Positions 13,800 to 22,861 of a stretch of 40,032 nt of DNA are shown here, one piece after another. The first letter of the stretch is position 1. Each line of letters begins with the position of its first letter. The position numbers and the translations under genes were made by a program. The notes beneath the pieces are model-generated. The model did no database searches. It was given only the letters and a program-made list of their open reading frames with translations, and was not told where the DNA came from. The stretch comes from Sanguibacter suaedae (GTDB lineage Bacteria > Actinomycetota > Actinomycetes > Actinomycetales > Cellulomonadaceae): positions 1 through 40,032 of the forward strand of contig NZ_JAEINH010000015.1 of assembly GCF_016342785.1 (NCBI RefSeq), written 5' to 3'.

Positions 13800-16100
13800 A
13801 TGAGCACCGCCCCCACCGGGTCCGTCCACGGACCCGTCCCCCCTCTCGGCGTCCACGTCGTCGACGGCGGCGTGCAGGTCGCCGTCCTCGCGTCGCACGC
13901 CACCGGTGTCGACCTGTGTCTCGTCGACCCCGCCCCCGCCCCCGGCAGCTCACCGGACGTCCGGTGGACGGAACGCCGCATCCCCCTCGTCGAGCACAGC
14001 TACGGCGTGTGGCACGGGTTCGTGCCCGGTGTCACCGAGGGCCAGCGCTACGGGTTCCGCACGCACGGCCCCTGGGACCCCCGCGCCGGACAGCGGCACA
14101 ACCCCGCCAAGCTCCTCGTCGACCCGTACGCACGCGGCATCGTCGGCGACCTCGGCCACGGGCCGGAGACGTACGGGCACGTCACGACGCGCGGCGACGA
14201 CGGCTCCGTGTCCGGCGACCCGTACGGACCCGCCGACGACCGCGACTCCCTCGAGCACGTGCCGCACTCCGTCGTCGTCGCCCCGCGCCAGGGCCACCCG
14301 CCCGTGCGCAGGCCGGGTGTGGCCAGGCGCGCCACCGTGATCTACGAGGCGCACGTGCGCGGCCTCACCCAGAACCTCGAGACGGTCCCGGAGCACCTGC
14401 GCGGCACCTACGCCGGCCTCGCGCACCCGGAGACCATCCGCCACCTCACCGACCTCGGGGTCACGACCCTGGAGCTCCTGCCCGTCCACGCCTTCACCAC
14501 CGAGCCGCACCTCGTCGACAAGGGCCTCACCAACTACTGGGGCTACAACACCCTCGGGTTCTTCGCCCCCCACCCCGGGTACGCGACCCGGCAGGCGCAG
14601 GACGCCGGGCCCGGCGCCGTGCTCGACGAGGTCCGCGGGATGGTCCACCTCCTCCACGAGGCGGGCATCGAGGTGATCCTCGACGTCGTCTACAACCACA
14701 CGTGCGAGGGCGGCGTCCCGGGCCAGCACCTCTCGTGGCGCGGGCTCGACAGCTCCGTCTACTACCTCCACGAGCACGGTGCGCCCGGCGCCCTCGTGGA
14801 CGTCACCGGCTGCGGCAACTCGCTCGACTTCCGGCACCCGCGGGTCGTCCAGATGACGCTGGACTCCCTGCGCTACTGGGCGCAGGAGGTGGGCGTCGAC
14901 GGCTTCCGCTTCGACCTCGCCGTCACCCTCGGACGGGACTCCACCGGCTTCACCGCGAACCACCCCTTCCTCGTCGCCCTCCAGACCGACCCCGTGCTCA
15001 ACGGGCTCAAGCTCGTCGCCGAACCCTGGGACGTCGGGATGGGCGGATGGCAGACCGGGCACTTCCCCGCACCCATGGCCGAGTGGAACGACCGCTTCCG
15101 CAACGCCACCCGCAGCTTCTGGCTCTCCGACCCCGCCCAGGCCGCGCACGGGCGCCCGGGGCACGGCATCCGGGACCTCGCGACCCGCCTGGCAGGGTCC
15201 GCCGACCTCTTCGGGCACAGCGACCCGCCGCTCGTGCGAGGCCCCGTCGCGTCGATCAACTACGTCACCGCGCACGACGGGTTCACCATGGCCGACCTCG
15301 TCGCGTACGAGCACAAGCACAACCTCGCCAACGGCGAGAACGGCCGGGACGGGAGCAACGACAACCGCTCGTGGAACCACGGGATCGAGGGGCCCGTCCC
15401 GTTCGACTCCGTCGGCATGGAGATCGCCCCTCTGCGGCGGCGATCGGTCCGGAACCTCATGGGCATGCTCCTGCTCTCCGCCGGGACCCCCATGATCACC
15501 GCGGGTGACGAGATGGGCCGCACGCAGCGTGGGAACAACAACGCGTACTGCCAGGACAACGACCTGTCCTACGTCCGGTGGGACCTCTCGCCGTGGCGCA
15601 AGGACCTTCTCGACACCACCCGGTACCTCCTGGCCCTGCGCCGCGAGCACCCCGCCCTGCACGTCGACGAGTTCTTCCTGGGACGCCCCCAGGAGCACGA
15701 CGCCCCCTCGCAGCCGGACCTCGCCTGGTACGGGGCCGGCGGCGAGCCCGTGACCCACGACGAGTGGCACGACCCCGCCGTGCGCATCGTGCAGATGCTC
15801 CGCCGCGGACGGATCACCGGCAAGGAGGACGCGCACGACCCGCACGTCCTCCTCGTCGTCAACGGCACCCTCGACGGCGCCGAGGTCACGCTCGCCGGAC
15901 AGGGGAACTCCAGCCGCGACTGGGCTCTCGTGTGGGACAGCGCGTGGGAGAACCCGTCCGAGCTCGGCGCGCACGTCGCCGTCGACGAACCCGACCCCGA
16001 GGACGTCACGGCCGGCGAGACGGTCGCGCTCGAACCGCTGAGCATGCAGGTGTACGTCGCCCACTGCTCCGAGGGACCCACCGCGCCGACGCAGGTGTGA
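13800..16100 (+). CDS. glgX: Glycogen debranching enzyme GlgX (GH13 isoamylase type)
   Basis: A 766-residue hydrolase that cuts alpha-1,6 branches from limit dextrins left by glycogen phosphorylase. An N-terminal CBM48-like domain (about residues 10-170, with YGVWHGFVPGV and YGFRTHGPWDP) precedes the (beta/alpha)8 barrel. The catalytic residues are visible: nucleophile Asp372 in GFRFDLAVTLGR, acid/base Glu408 in VAEPWD, and Asp493 in TAHDGF. GDEMGRTQRGNNNAYCQDN near residue 570 is typical of GlgX/TreX. The ATG at 13800 lies 11 bases after a GAGG. It is adjacent to and convergent with glgP, its functional partner in glucan breakdown, and the two share a strong hairpin. Confidence 0.96.
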   Translation: MSTAPTGSVHGPVPPLGVHVVDGGVQVAVLASHATGVDLCLVDPAPAPGSSPDVRWTERRIPLVEHSYGVWHGFVPGVTEGQRYGFRTHGPWDPRAGQRHNPAKLLVDPYARGIVGDLGHGPETYGHVTTRGDDGSVSGDPYGPADDRDSLEHVPHSVVVAPRQGHPPVRRPGVARRATVIYEAHVRGLTQNLETVPEHLRGTYAGLAHPETIRHLTDLGVTTLELLPVHAFTTEPHLVDKGLTNYWGYNTLGFFAPHPGYATRQAQDAGPGAVLDEVRGMVHLLHEAGIEVILDVVYNHTCEGGVPGQHLSWRGLDSSVYYLHEHGAPGALVDVTGCGNSLDFRHPRVVQMTLDSLRYWAQEVGVDGFRFDLAVTLGRDSTGFTANHPFLVALQTDPVLNGLKLVAEPWDVGMGGWQTGHFPAPMAEWNDRFRNATRSFWLSDPAQAAHGRPGHGIRDLATRLAGSADLFGHSDPPLVRGPVASINYVTAHDGFTMADLVAYEHKHNLANGENGRDGSNDNRSWNHGIEGPVPFDSVGMEIAPLRRRSVRNLMGMLLLSAGTPMITAGDEMGRTQRGNNNAYCQDNDLSYVRWDLSPWRKDLLDTTRYLLALRREHPALHVDEFFLGRPQEHDAPSQPDLAWYGAGGEPVTHDEWHDPAVRIVQMLRRGRITGKEDAHDPHVLLVVNGTLDGAEVTLAGQGNSSRDWALVWDSAWENPSELGAHVAVDEPDPEDVTAGETVALEPLSMQVYVAHCSEGPTAPTQV

Positions 16101-16102
16101 CG

Positions 16103-16143
16103 ACGACGGCGGCGGCCCTCCGAGGGAGGACCGCCGCCGTCGT
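16103..16143. terminator. Bidirectional hairpin between glgX and glgP
   Basis: A perfect 13-bp outer stem (ACGACGGCGGCGG at 16103-16115 with CCGCCGCCGTCGT at 16131-16143) and an inner CCTCC/GGAGG stem. It fills the gap between the two convergent stop codons. There is no clear T-tract on either side. Confidence 0.75.
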
Positions 16144-16152
16144 GCTGCGTGC

Positions 16153-18720
16153 TCAGGCGTTCGCGACGAGCCCCAGCTCCGCGACGTTCGCGAGACCGGC
16201 GTGCCGCGGCACGATGCGCACCGTGTACCCGAACGGCCCCGACGCCTCGAGGACGACCTCGCCACCGAAGGCGTGGCGTCCGTCCTCGTACGTCTCGACC
16301 GGCGCGAGCGACTCCGTGACGAACGACGACATCTCGTCCGTCTCGAGCACCCGGCCGTGGACGATCTGCACGTCGACGTCCTCGGGACTCAGGCCGCCGA
16401 GCGAGACGTAGGCCTTCACGGCGAGACGGTCCCCGACCTTCGGGGCCTCCCCGAGACCCTCGGAGTCGACGTGGTCGACCCGCACGTGCGCCCAGTCGCC
16501 GCGCACGGTGCTCTTCCACCGTGCGAGGTCCCGGGCGCCCGAGTGGTCCGGGGCGTTGAGCCGACGTCCGGCACGCGCCGCCGGCGCGTAGAGGCGCTCG
16601 ACGTAGTCGGCGACCATGCGCGTCGCCTGGACCTTCGGGCCGAGCGTGGCGAGGGTGTGCCGCACCTGCTGCATCCAGTGCTTCGGCACCCCGAACTCGT
16701 CACGGTCGTAGAAGCGGGCCGCGACCTGCGACTCGACGAGGTCGTAGAGCGCCGCCGCCTCGAGGTCGTCGCGACGGTCCGCGTCCTCCACGCCGTCGGC
16801 CGTGGGGATGGCCCACCCGTTCTCGCCGTCGAACCACTCGTCCCACCAGCCGTCGAGGATGGAGAGGTTGAGACCGCCGTTGAGGGCCGCCTTCATGCCG
16901 GACGTACCGCAGGCCTCGAGCGGACGCAACGGGTTGTTCAACCACACGTCGCAGCCCGGGTAGAGCATCTGCGCCATGCCGATGTCGTAGTTCGGGAGGA
17001 AGACGATGCGGTGGCGGACCTCCGGGTCGTCCGTGAAGCGCACCAGCTGCTGGATCAGGCGCTTGCCCTGGTCGTCCGCGGGGTGCGACTTCCCCGCGAT
17101 GATCAGCTGGACGGGACGCTCGGGGTGCAGCAGGAGCGCCTTGAGCCGCTCCGGGTCGCGGAGCATGAGCGTGAGGCGCTTGTACGTCGGGACGCGCCGC
17201 GCGAAGCCGATCGTCAGGACGTCGGGCGACAGTGCGTCGTCGACCCAGCCGAGCTCGGCAGGGCTGGCACCGCGCAGGCGCCACGACGCACGCAGCCGCC
17301 GCCGGGCGTCCTCCACCGTCTGCGAGCGCAGCTCGCGGCGCACCGACCACAGCTCGGCGTCGCTCACGCCGTCGGGGCGGAGCCACCCGGTGGCGTCCTC
17401 GAGCTCCTCCGGGGTGAACCGGTCCTCGGCGAGCTCGCTCAGGCGCCGATCCACCCAGGTGGGGGCGTGGACACCGTTGGTGACGGACCCGATGGGGACC
17501 TCGGACTCGTCGAAGCCGCTCCACAGGCCGTTGAACATGCCGCGGGAGACCTCGCCGTGGAGGAGGGACACGCCGTTGGCGCGACCTCCGAGGCGCAGGC
17601 CCATGACGGCCATGTTGAAGACCGTGGGGTCGCCACCCTCGTAGTCCTCGGCGCCGAGCGCGAGGATGCGGTCGAGCGGGACCCCGGGGATCTCGTTGCT
17701 GCCGCCGAAGTACTGGCTGATCGTGTCGGTACCGAACCGGTCGATGCCGGCGGGGACGGGGGTGTGCGTGGTGAACACGGTGGCGGACCGCACGGCCTCG
17801 AGGGCCTCGTCGAAGGTCAGCCCGTGGTCGCCGACGAGCTCGGCGATGCGCTCCACCCCGAGGAACCCGGCGTGCCCCTCGTTCGTGTGGTAGACCTCGG
17901 GCGCCGGAGCGCCCGTGAGGCGGGACCACAGGCGCAGGGCGCGCACGCCGCCGACGCCGAGGAGGAGCTCCTGCTGGAGGCGGTGCTCGCCGCCTCCGCC
18001 GTACAGGCGGTCGGTGACCTTGCGGGCGAGGTCGTCGTTCTCGGGGATGTTCGAGTCGAGGAGCAGGAGCGGGACGCGGCCGACCGCCGCCATCCACACG
18101 TGGGCGTGGAGGGTGCGCCCACCGGGCAGCGGGAGGCTGACGCGCGCGGGGAGACCGTCGTCCTCGCGCAGGAGGGTGATGGGCAGGTTGTCGGGGTCGA
18201 GGAGCGGGTAGTCCTCGACCTGCCACCCGTCGCGGGTGAGGGACTGCACGAAGTACCCGGCACCGTAGAGCAGGCCCACGCCGACGATCGGCACGCCGAG
18301 GTCGGAGGCGCTCTTCAGGTGGTCGCCCGCGAGGATCCCCAGACCGCCCGAGTACTGCGGGAGGACCGTGGTGATGCCGAACTCGGGCGAGAAGTACGCG
18401 ATGGCCTCGGGGAGGTCGTCGCCCGCACCCTGGTACCAGCGAGGTGCCGTGAGGTAGGTCCGGAGGTCGGCCGCGGCGGCGTGGACCGCGTCGACCACCT
18501 CCGGGTCCGCGGCGAGGCGGTCGAGCTTGTCCGGCGTCAGTGCGCCGAGCAGGGCGGCAGGGTCGCCCTTGACGTCGCGCCAGACCTCGGGGTCCAGACG
18601 CTCGAACAGGTCGCGGGTGGGGCCGTGCCAGGACCACCGCAGGTTCTGAGCGAGCTCGTCGAGCTCCTGCAGCACGGCGGGCAGGACGGTGCGGACAGTG
18701 AATCTACGGATGGCTTTCAC
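16153..18720 (-). CDS. glgP: Alpha-glucan (glycogen/maltodextrin) phosphorylase
   Basis: An 855-residue PLP enzyme that releases glucose-1-phosphate from the ends of alpha-1,4-glucans. It belongs to the short family found in mycobacteria and thermophiles (alpha-glucan phosphorylase, residues about 1-700 plus a C-terminal extension). Features include AYFSPEFGITTVLPQYSGGLGILAGDH (split motif, residues about 108-134), VFTTHTPVPAG, TNGVHAPTW, and the PLP lysine Lys610 in GTSGMKAALNGG. The GTG at 18720 is preceded by TAGTGT seven bases upstream and lacks a properly spaced Shine-Dalgarno, so it looks leaderless. It is divergent from glgE, as in M. tuberculosis (Rv1328/Rv1327c), and convergent with glgX. 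Confidence 0.95.
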   Translation of the reverse strand: MKAIRRFTVRTVLPAVLQELDELAQNLRWSWHGPTRDLFERLDPEVWRDVKGDPAALLGALTPDKLDRLAADPEVVDAVHAAAADLRTYLTAPRWYQGAGDDLPEAIAYFSPEFGITTVLPQYSGGLGILAGDHLKSASDLGVPIVGVGLLYGAGYFVQSLTRDGWQVEDYPLLDPDNLPITLLREDDGLPARVSLPLPGGRTLHAHVWMAAVGRVPLLLLDSNIPENDDLARKVTDRLYGGGGEHRLQQELLLGVGGVRALRLWSRLTGAPAPEVYHTNEGHAGFLGVERIAELVGDHGLTFDEALEAVRSATVFTTHTPVPAGIDRFGTDTISQYFGGSNEIPGVPLDRILALGAEDYEGGDPTVFNMAVMGLRLGGRANGVSLLHGEVSRGMFNGLWSGFDESEVPIGSVTNGVHAPTWVDRRLSELAEDRFTPEELEDATGWLRPDGVSDAELWSVRRELRSQTVEDARRRLRASWRLRGASPAELGWVDDALSPDVLTIGFARRVPTYKRLTLMLRDPERLKALLLHPERPVQLIIAGKSHPADDQGKRLIQQLVRFTDDPEVRHRIVFLPNYDIGMAQMLYPGCDVWLNNPLRPLEACGTSGMKAALNGGLNLSILDGWWDEWFDGENGWAIPTADGVEDADRRDDLEAAALYDLVESQVAARFYDRDEFGVPKHWMQQVRHTLATLGPKVQATRMVADYVERLYAPAARAGRRLNAPDHSGARDLARWKSTVRGDWAHVRVDHVDSEGLGEAPKVGDRLAVKAYVSLGGLSPEDVDVQIVHGRVLETDEMSSFVTESLAPVETYEDGRHAFGGEVVLEASGPFGYTVRIVPRHAGLANVAELGLVANA

Positions 18721-18727
18721 GCTCCCG

Positions 18728-18733
18728 ACACTA
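18728..18733 (-). promoter_or_regulatory. -10 element of a probable leaderless glgP promoter
   Basis: TAGTGT on the minus strand ends seven bases before the GTG of glgP. The divergent glgE promoter lies in the same 149-base gap (18721-18869), so the two glucan operons could share a regulator. No operator repeat stood out. Confidence 0.4.
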
Positions 18734-18857
18734 TCGACCAACGGGGCTTTGCACACCTGTTTCGAGGAACGGGTCCGCCCGACCTGCACAGGCCTGCCGC
18801 GACGTGCGCGACGGACGCGCCAGACCCGTTCGGGTGTCCGGTCCGGCGATGTGTCGG

Positions 18858-18863
18858 TAGGTT
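18858..18863 (+). promoter_or_regulatory. -10 element of a probable leaderless glgE promoter
   Basis: TAGGTT ends six bases before the GTG at 18870. There is no Shine-Dalgarno sequence between them. It would drive the four-gene operon glgE-treS-mak-glgB. Confidence 0.4.
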
Positions 18864-18869
18864 CGGTGT

Positions 18870-20999
18870 GTGACCTCCAAGCGCACCCAGCAGCCGACCG
18901 GAGCGACGACTCCCCGGCCCACCCCCCGTGCACCAGAGACCGCCGACCGATCTCCAGCCAGGACGCCACGCCGCGCGTCCCGCCGCCCCGCGGCCGTGAG
19001 CAGCACCACCGTGCACCTCGGCCGCATCCCCGTCGTCGACGTCGCCCCCGTCGTCGAGCACGGCACCTGGCCCGCCAAGGCGGTCGTCGGCGAGGTCGTC
19101 CCCGTCGAGGCCACCGTCTTCCGTGAGGGGCACGACGCCGTCGCCGCGACCGCCGTCCTCGTCTCGCCCACGGGCAAGACGAGGACCGCCCGCATGGTCG
19201 ACGTGGCGCCCGGCCTCGACCGCTTCCGTGCCGAGATGGTCCCCGACGAGCTCGGCGAGTGGATGCTGCGCGTCGAGGGCTGGTCCGACCCGGTCGGCAC
19301 GTGGGTCCACGACGCCACGATCAAGATCGAGGCAGGCGTGGACGTCGACCTCATGCTCGCCGAGGGGGCGGCGCTCTTCACCCGCGCAGCGACCCGGCCA
19401 CGGCTCCCCAGGGCCGAGGGGACCCTCCTGCGGGGCGTCGTCCGCGCGCTCAAGGACACCAAGCGCCCGCCGCTCGCCCGCCTCGCCGTCGCGACGTCGC
19501 CCGAGGTCCTCGAGACCCTCGAGCGCAACCCGCTGCGTGACATGGTCTCCCCCTCCCCCGCCTACCGCCTCGTGGTGGACCGGCCCCTGGCGCTCACCGG
19601 CGCCTGGTACGAGTTCTTCCCCCGGTCCGAGGGTGCGACCCAGGACCCCGAGACGGGCGAGTGGACGTCGGGCACCTTCGACACGGCCGCCGAGCGTCTG
19701 CCGGCCATCGCCGCCATGGGCTTCGACGTCGTCTACCTCACGCCGATCCACCCCATCGGCACCACGAACCGCAAGGGTCGCAACAACACGCTCACCACCG
19801 TGCCGGGCGACCCCGGGTCGCCCTACGGCATCGGCTCCGCGGACGGTGGCCACGACGCCATCCACCCCGAGCTCGGCACCTTCGACGACTTCGACCGTTT
19901 CGTCGACCGCGCCCGGGACCTCGGTCTCGAGGTGGCCCTCGACATCGCTCTCCAGTGCTCCCCGGACCACCCGTGGGTCACCGAGCACCCGGAGTGGTTC
20001 ACCACGCGCGTCGACGGGTCCATCGCCTACGCCGAGAACCCGCCCAAGAAGTACCAGGACATCTACCCCCTGAACTTCGACAACGACCCCGAGGGCATCT
20101 ACACGGAGATCCTGCGGATGCTGCGCCTCTGGATCCGCCACGGCGTCACGGCGTTCCGCGTCGACAACCCGCACACCAAACCCCTGCCCTTCTGGGAGCG
20201 GCTCCTCCTCGAGATCCGGCGGACCGACCCCGACGTCGTCTTCCTCTCCGAGGCGTTCACCAAGCCCGCCATGATGCACACCCTCGCGAAGATCGGCTTC
20301 CACCAGTCGTACACGTACTTCACGTGGCGCAACACCAAGGAGGAGCTCGAGGAGTACCTCCAGGAGGTCAGCGGCTCCGCAGGCGCCTACATGCGGCCGA
20401 GCTTCTGGCCGACGACCCACGACATCCTCCCGCCGTACCTCCAGCACGGCGGTGTGGCAGCGTTCGCGATCAGAGCCGTCCTCGCCGCCACCGCGTCCCC
20501 GACGTGGGGGATCTACTCGGGCTACGAGCTCGCCGAGCGCGTCCCGCGCCCGGGGGTCGAGGAGCAGATCGACAACGAGAAGTACGAGTTCAAGCCCCGC
20601 GACTGGTCCCAGGCCGAGGACGTCGGCATCTCGCTCCTCCTCACCCGGCTCAACGAGATCCGGCGCGCCCACCCCGCACTGCGCCAGCTGCGGAACCTCA
20701 CCGTCCACCCGACGACGGACGACTCGATCATCGCCTTCTCCTCGCACCTCGCCGCGGAGCACTCGCCCACGGGGGTGGCCGACACGGTGATCACCGTGGT
20801 CAACCTCGACCCGCACGCGACGCGGGCCGCGACGCTGCACCTCGACCTCGAGGCGCTCGGCATCCCCTCCGGCGACACCCAGACCTTCGCTGCGCACGAC
20901 CTGCTCACCTCGGACACCTACGCTTGGGGTGCACAGCCATTCGTCCAGCTCGACCCGTACGCGAACTGCGCGCACATCATCCACGTGAGGCCTCTTTGA
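18870..20999 (+). CDS. glgE: Alpha-1,4-glucan:maltose-1-phosphate maltosyltransferase GlgE
   Basis: A 709-residue GH13_3 enzyme that transfers maltose from maltose-1-phosphate onto a growing alpha-glucan. Residues 1-45 are a basic, Pro/Thr/Arg-rich leader without predicted fold. An N-terminal beta-sandwich follows (VHLGRIPVVDVAP, about residues 48-150), then the barrel. Nucleophile Asp432 is in FRVDNPHTKP and acid/base Glu461 in FLSEAFTKPAMM; the 29-residue spacing equals that of the Streptomyces enzyme (Asp394/Glu423). The third carboxylate is in FWPTTHDILPPYLQ. The NPPKKYQDIYPLNFD block is diagnostic for GlgE. The GTG start at 18870 is preceded by a -10 element only. Its stop overlaps the treS start (TTGA), and it heads the operon. 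Confidence 0.97.
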   Translation: MTSKRTQQPTGATTPRPTPRAPETADRSPARTPRRASRRPAAVSSTTVHLGRIPVVDVAPVVEHGTWPAKAVVGEVVPVEATVFREGHDAVAATAVLVSPTGKTRTARMVDVAPGLDRFRAEMVPDELGEWMLRVEGWSDPVGTWVHDATIKIEAGVDVDLMLAEGAALFTRAATRPRLPRAEGTLLRGVVRALKDTKRPPLARLAVATSPEVLETLERNPLRDMVSPSPAYRLVVDRPLALTGAWYEFFPRSEGATQDPETGEWTSGTFDTAAERLPAIAAMGFDVVYLTPIHPIGTTNRKGRNNTLTTVPGDPGSPYGIGSADGGHDAIHPELGTFDDFDRFVDRARDLGLEVALDIALQCSPDHPWVTEHPEWFTTRVDGSIAYAENPPKKYQDIYPLNFDNDPEGIYTEILRMLRLWIRHGVTAFRVDNPHTKPLPFWERLLLEIRRTDPDVVFLSEAFTKPAMMHTLAKIGFHQSYTYFTWRNTKEELEEYLQEVSGSAGAYMRPSFWPTTHDILPPYLQHGGVAAFAIRAVLAATASPTWGIYSGYELAERVPRPGVEEQIDNEKYEFKPRDWSQAEDVGISLLLTRLNEIRRAHPALRQLRNLTVHPTTDDSIIAFSSHLAAEHSPTGVADTVITVVNLDPHATRAATLHLDLEALGIPSGDTQTFAAHDLLTSDTYAWGAQPFVQLDPYANCAHIIHVRPL

Positions 21000-22828
21000 C
21001 GACCCACCCCGGCACCTCGCCGATCACCGCACCCATCCCGATCGCGGCCCTCCCGCCCCGCCGGCAGCCCACCGCGCCCGGGGGCGGTACGAGCGACCAC
21101 CCCGAGGACGGCCGCGCCGTCCACCAGGGTCTGACCGACGACCCGGAGTGGTTCAAGACCGCGGTCTTCTACGAGGTCATCGTCCGCGCGTTCTCCGACT
21201 CCGCCGGGACCGGCTCCGGGGACATCCGAGGCGTCATCCAGCGCCTCGACTACCTCCAGTGGCTCGGCATCGACTGCCTGTGGCTCCCGCCGTTCTACCC
21301 CTCGCCGCTGCGCGACGGCGGGTACGACGTCGCGGACTACACGGCCATCGCACCGCAGTACGGCGCCATGAGCGACTTCACCGAGCTCATCGAGGAGGCC
21401 CACAAGCGCGGGATCCGCGTGGTCATCGACCTCGTGATGAACCACACCAGCGACGAGCACCCGTGGTTCCAGGCCTCGCGCTCGGACCCCGAGGGCCCCT
21501 ACGGCGACTTCTACGTGTGGAGCGACGACAACACGAAGTACCCCGACGCCCGCATCATCTTCGTCGACACCGAGACGTCCAACTGGACCTTCGACCCGGT
21601 GCGCCGGCAGTACTTCTGGCACCGGTTCTTCTCCCACCAGCCGGACCTCAACTTCGAGAACCCCCGCGTCGTCGACGCCATGATGGACGTCGCCCGGTTC
21701 TGGTGCCAGGTGGGCGTCGACGGGTTCCGCCTCGACGCCGTCCCGTACCTCTTCGAGGCGGAGGGCACGAACTGCGAGAACCTCCCTGAGACGCACCAGT
21801 TCCTCCGGCGCGTGCGGACCATGATCGACACCGAGTTCCCCGGTCGGATCATGCTCGCGGAGGCCAACCAGTGGCCCGAGGACGTCGTGCAGTACTACGG
21901 CTCCGAGGAGGAGCCGGAGTGCCACATGTGCTTCCACTTCCCCGTCATGCCCCGGATCTTCTACGCGATCAAGGACCAGCGGGCCAAGCAGATCGTCGAC
22001 ATCCTCGCCGACACCCCGCAGATCCCCGCCGGCGCCCAGTGGGGCACGTTCCTGCGCAACCACGACGAGCTGACGCTCGAGATGGTCTCCACCGAGGAAC
22101 GCGCCTCCATGTACGGCTGGTACGCACCGGACCCCCGCATGCGGGCCAACATCGGGATCAGGCGACGGCTCGCGCCGCTGCTCGACAACTCGCGCAAGGA
22201 GATCGAGCTCGCCCACGCGCTGCTCCTGTCCCTGCCCGGCAGCCCGTGCCTCTACTACGGCGACGAGATCGGGATGGGCGACAACATCTGGCTGCCCGAC
22301 CGCGACGCCGTCCGCACCCCGATGCAGTGGACGCCCGACCGCAACGCAGGCTTCTCGACGGCCGATCCCGGCAAGCTCTACCTGCCGCTCGTCCAGTCGC
22401 TGGTGCACAACTACCAGCACGCGAACGTCGAGGCACAGTGGGCCCAACCGACGTCGTTGCTCCACTGGGTCCACGGGATGCTCAAGGTTCGGCGCGCGCA
22501 CCCCGCCTTCGGGACCGGCACGTACGTCCCCGTCCCGGTCGACAACGAGTCCGTGCTCGCGTTCCTGCGCGTCACCGGTGACGAGACGATCCTCTGCGTC
22601 ACCAACCTCGCGGCCACCGCACGGTCGGCTCACGTGACGCTCCCCGAGCACGCGGGCGCCTCGCTCGTCGACCTCTTCGGAGGCGCACGGCTGGGTTCGG
22701 TGAGCGCAGCGGGTGAAGTCGTGATGACATTGGGCTCGAGAGACTTCTACTGGCTGGCGGTGACCCCCGCGGACGGCGACCACGACGGGTCGCACGAGCC
22801 GGCGGGACCTCCGGCCGAGCGCCTCTGA
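20996..22828 (+). CDS. treS: Trehalose synthase (maltose-trehalose isomerase) TreS
   Basis: A 610-residue GH13_16 enzyme that interconverts trehalose and maltose, supplying maltose to the kinase encoded next. The TTG start is chosen because GAGG sits five bases upstream and the TTG overlaps the glgE stop (TTGA). About 45 variable residues precede the conserved start DDPEWFKTAVFYEVIVRAF. Catalytic residues: Asp247 in GFRLDAVPYLF, Glu289 in LAEANQWPED, and Asp357 in LRNHDELT. GDEIGMGDNIWLPDRDAVRTPMQWT, read in parts, is the TreS signature near residue 425. There is no fused kinase domain; the kinase is a separate downstream gene. Confidence 0.96.
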   Translation: MTTHPGTSPITAPIPIAALPPRRQPTAPGGGTSDHPEDGRAVHQGLTDDPEWFKTAVFYEVIVRAFSDSAGTGSGDIRGVIQRLDYLQWLGIDCLWLPPFYPSPLRDGGYDVADYTAIAPQYGAMSDFTELIEEAHKRGIRVVIDLVMNHTSDEHPWFQASRSDPEGPYGDFYVWSDDNTKYPDARIIFVDTETSNWTFDPVRRQYFWHRFFSHQPDLNFENPRVVDAMMDVARFWCQVGVDGFRLDAVPYLFEAEGTNCENLPETHQFLRRVRTMIDTEFPGRIMLAEANQWPEDVVQYYGSEEEPECHMCFHFPVMPRIFYAIKDQRAKQIVDILADTPQIPAGAQWGTFLRNHDELTLEMVSTEERASMYGWYAPDPRMRANIGIRRRLAPLLDNSRKEIELAHALLLSLPGSPCLYYGDEIGMGDNIWLPDRDAVRTPMQWTPDRNAGFSTADPGKLYLPLVQSLVHNYQHANVEAQWAQPTSLLHWVHGMLKVRRAHPAFGTGTYVPVPVDNESVLAFLRVTGDETILCVTNLAATARSAHVTLPEHAGASLVDLFGGARLGSVSAAGEVVMTLGSRDFYWLAVTPADGDHDGSHEPAGPPAERL

Positions 22829-22861
22829 GGACAGGGGGCCCTCCCGACGAAGCGAGGACAG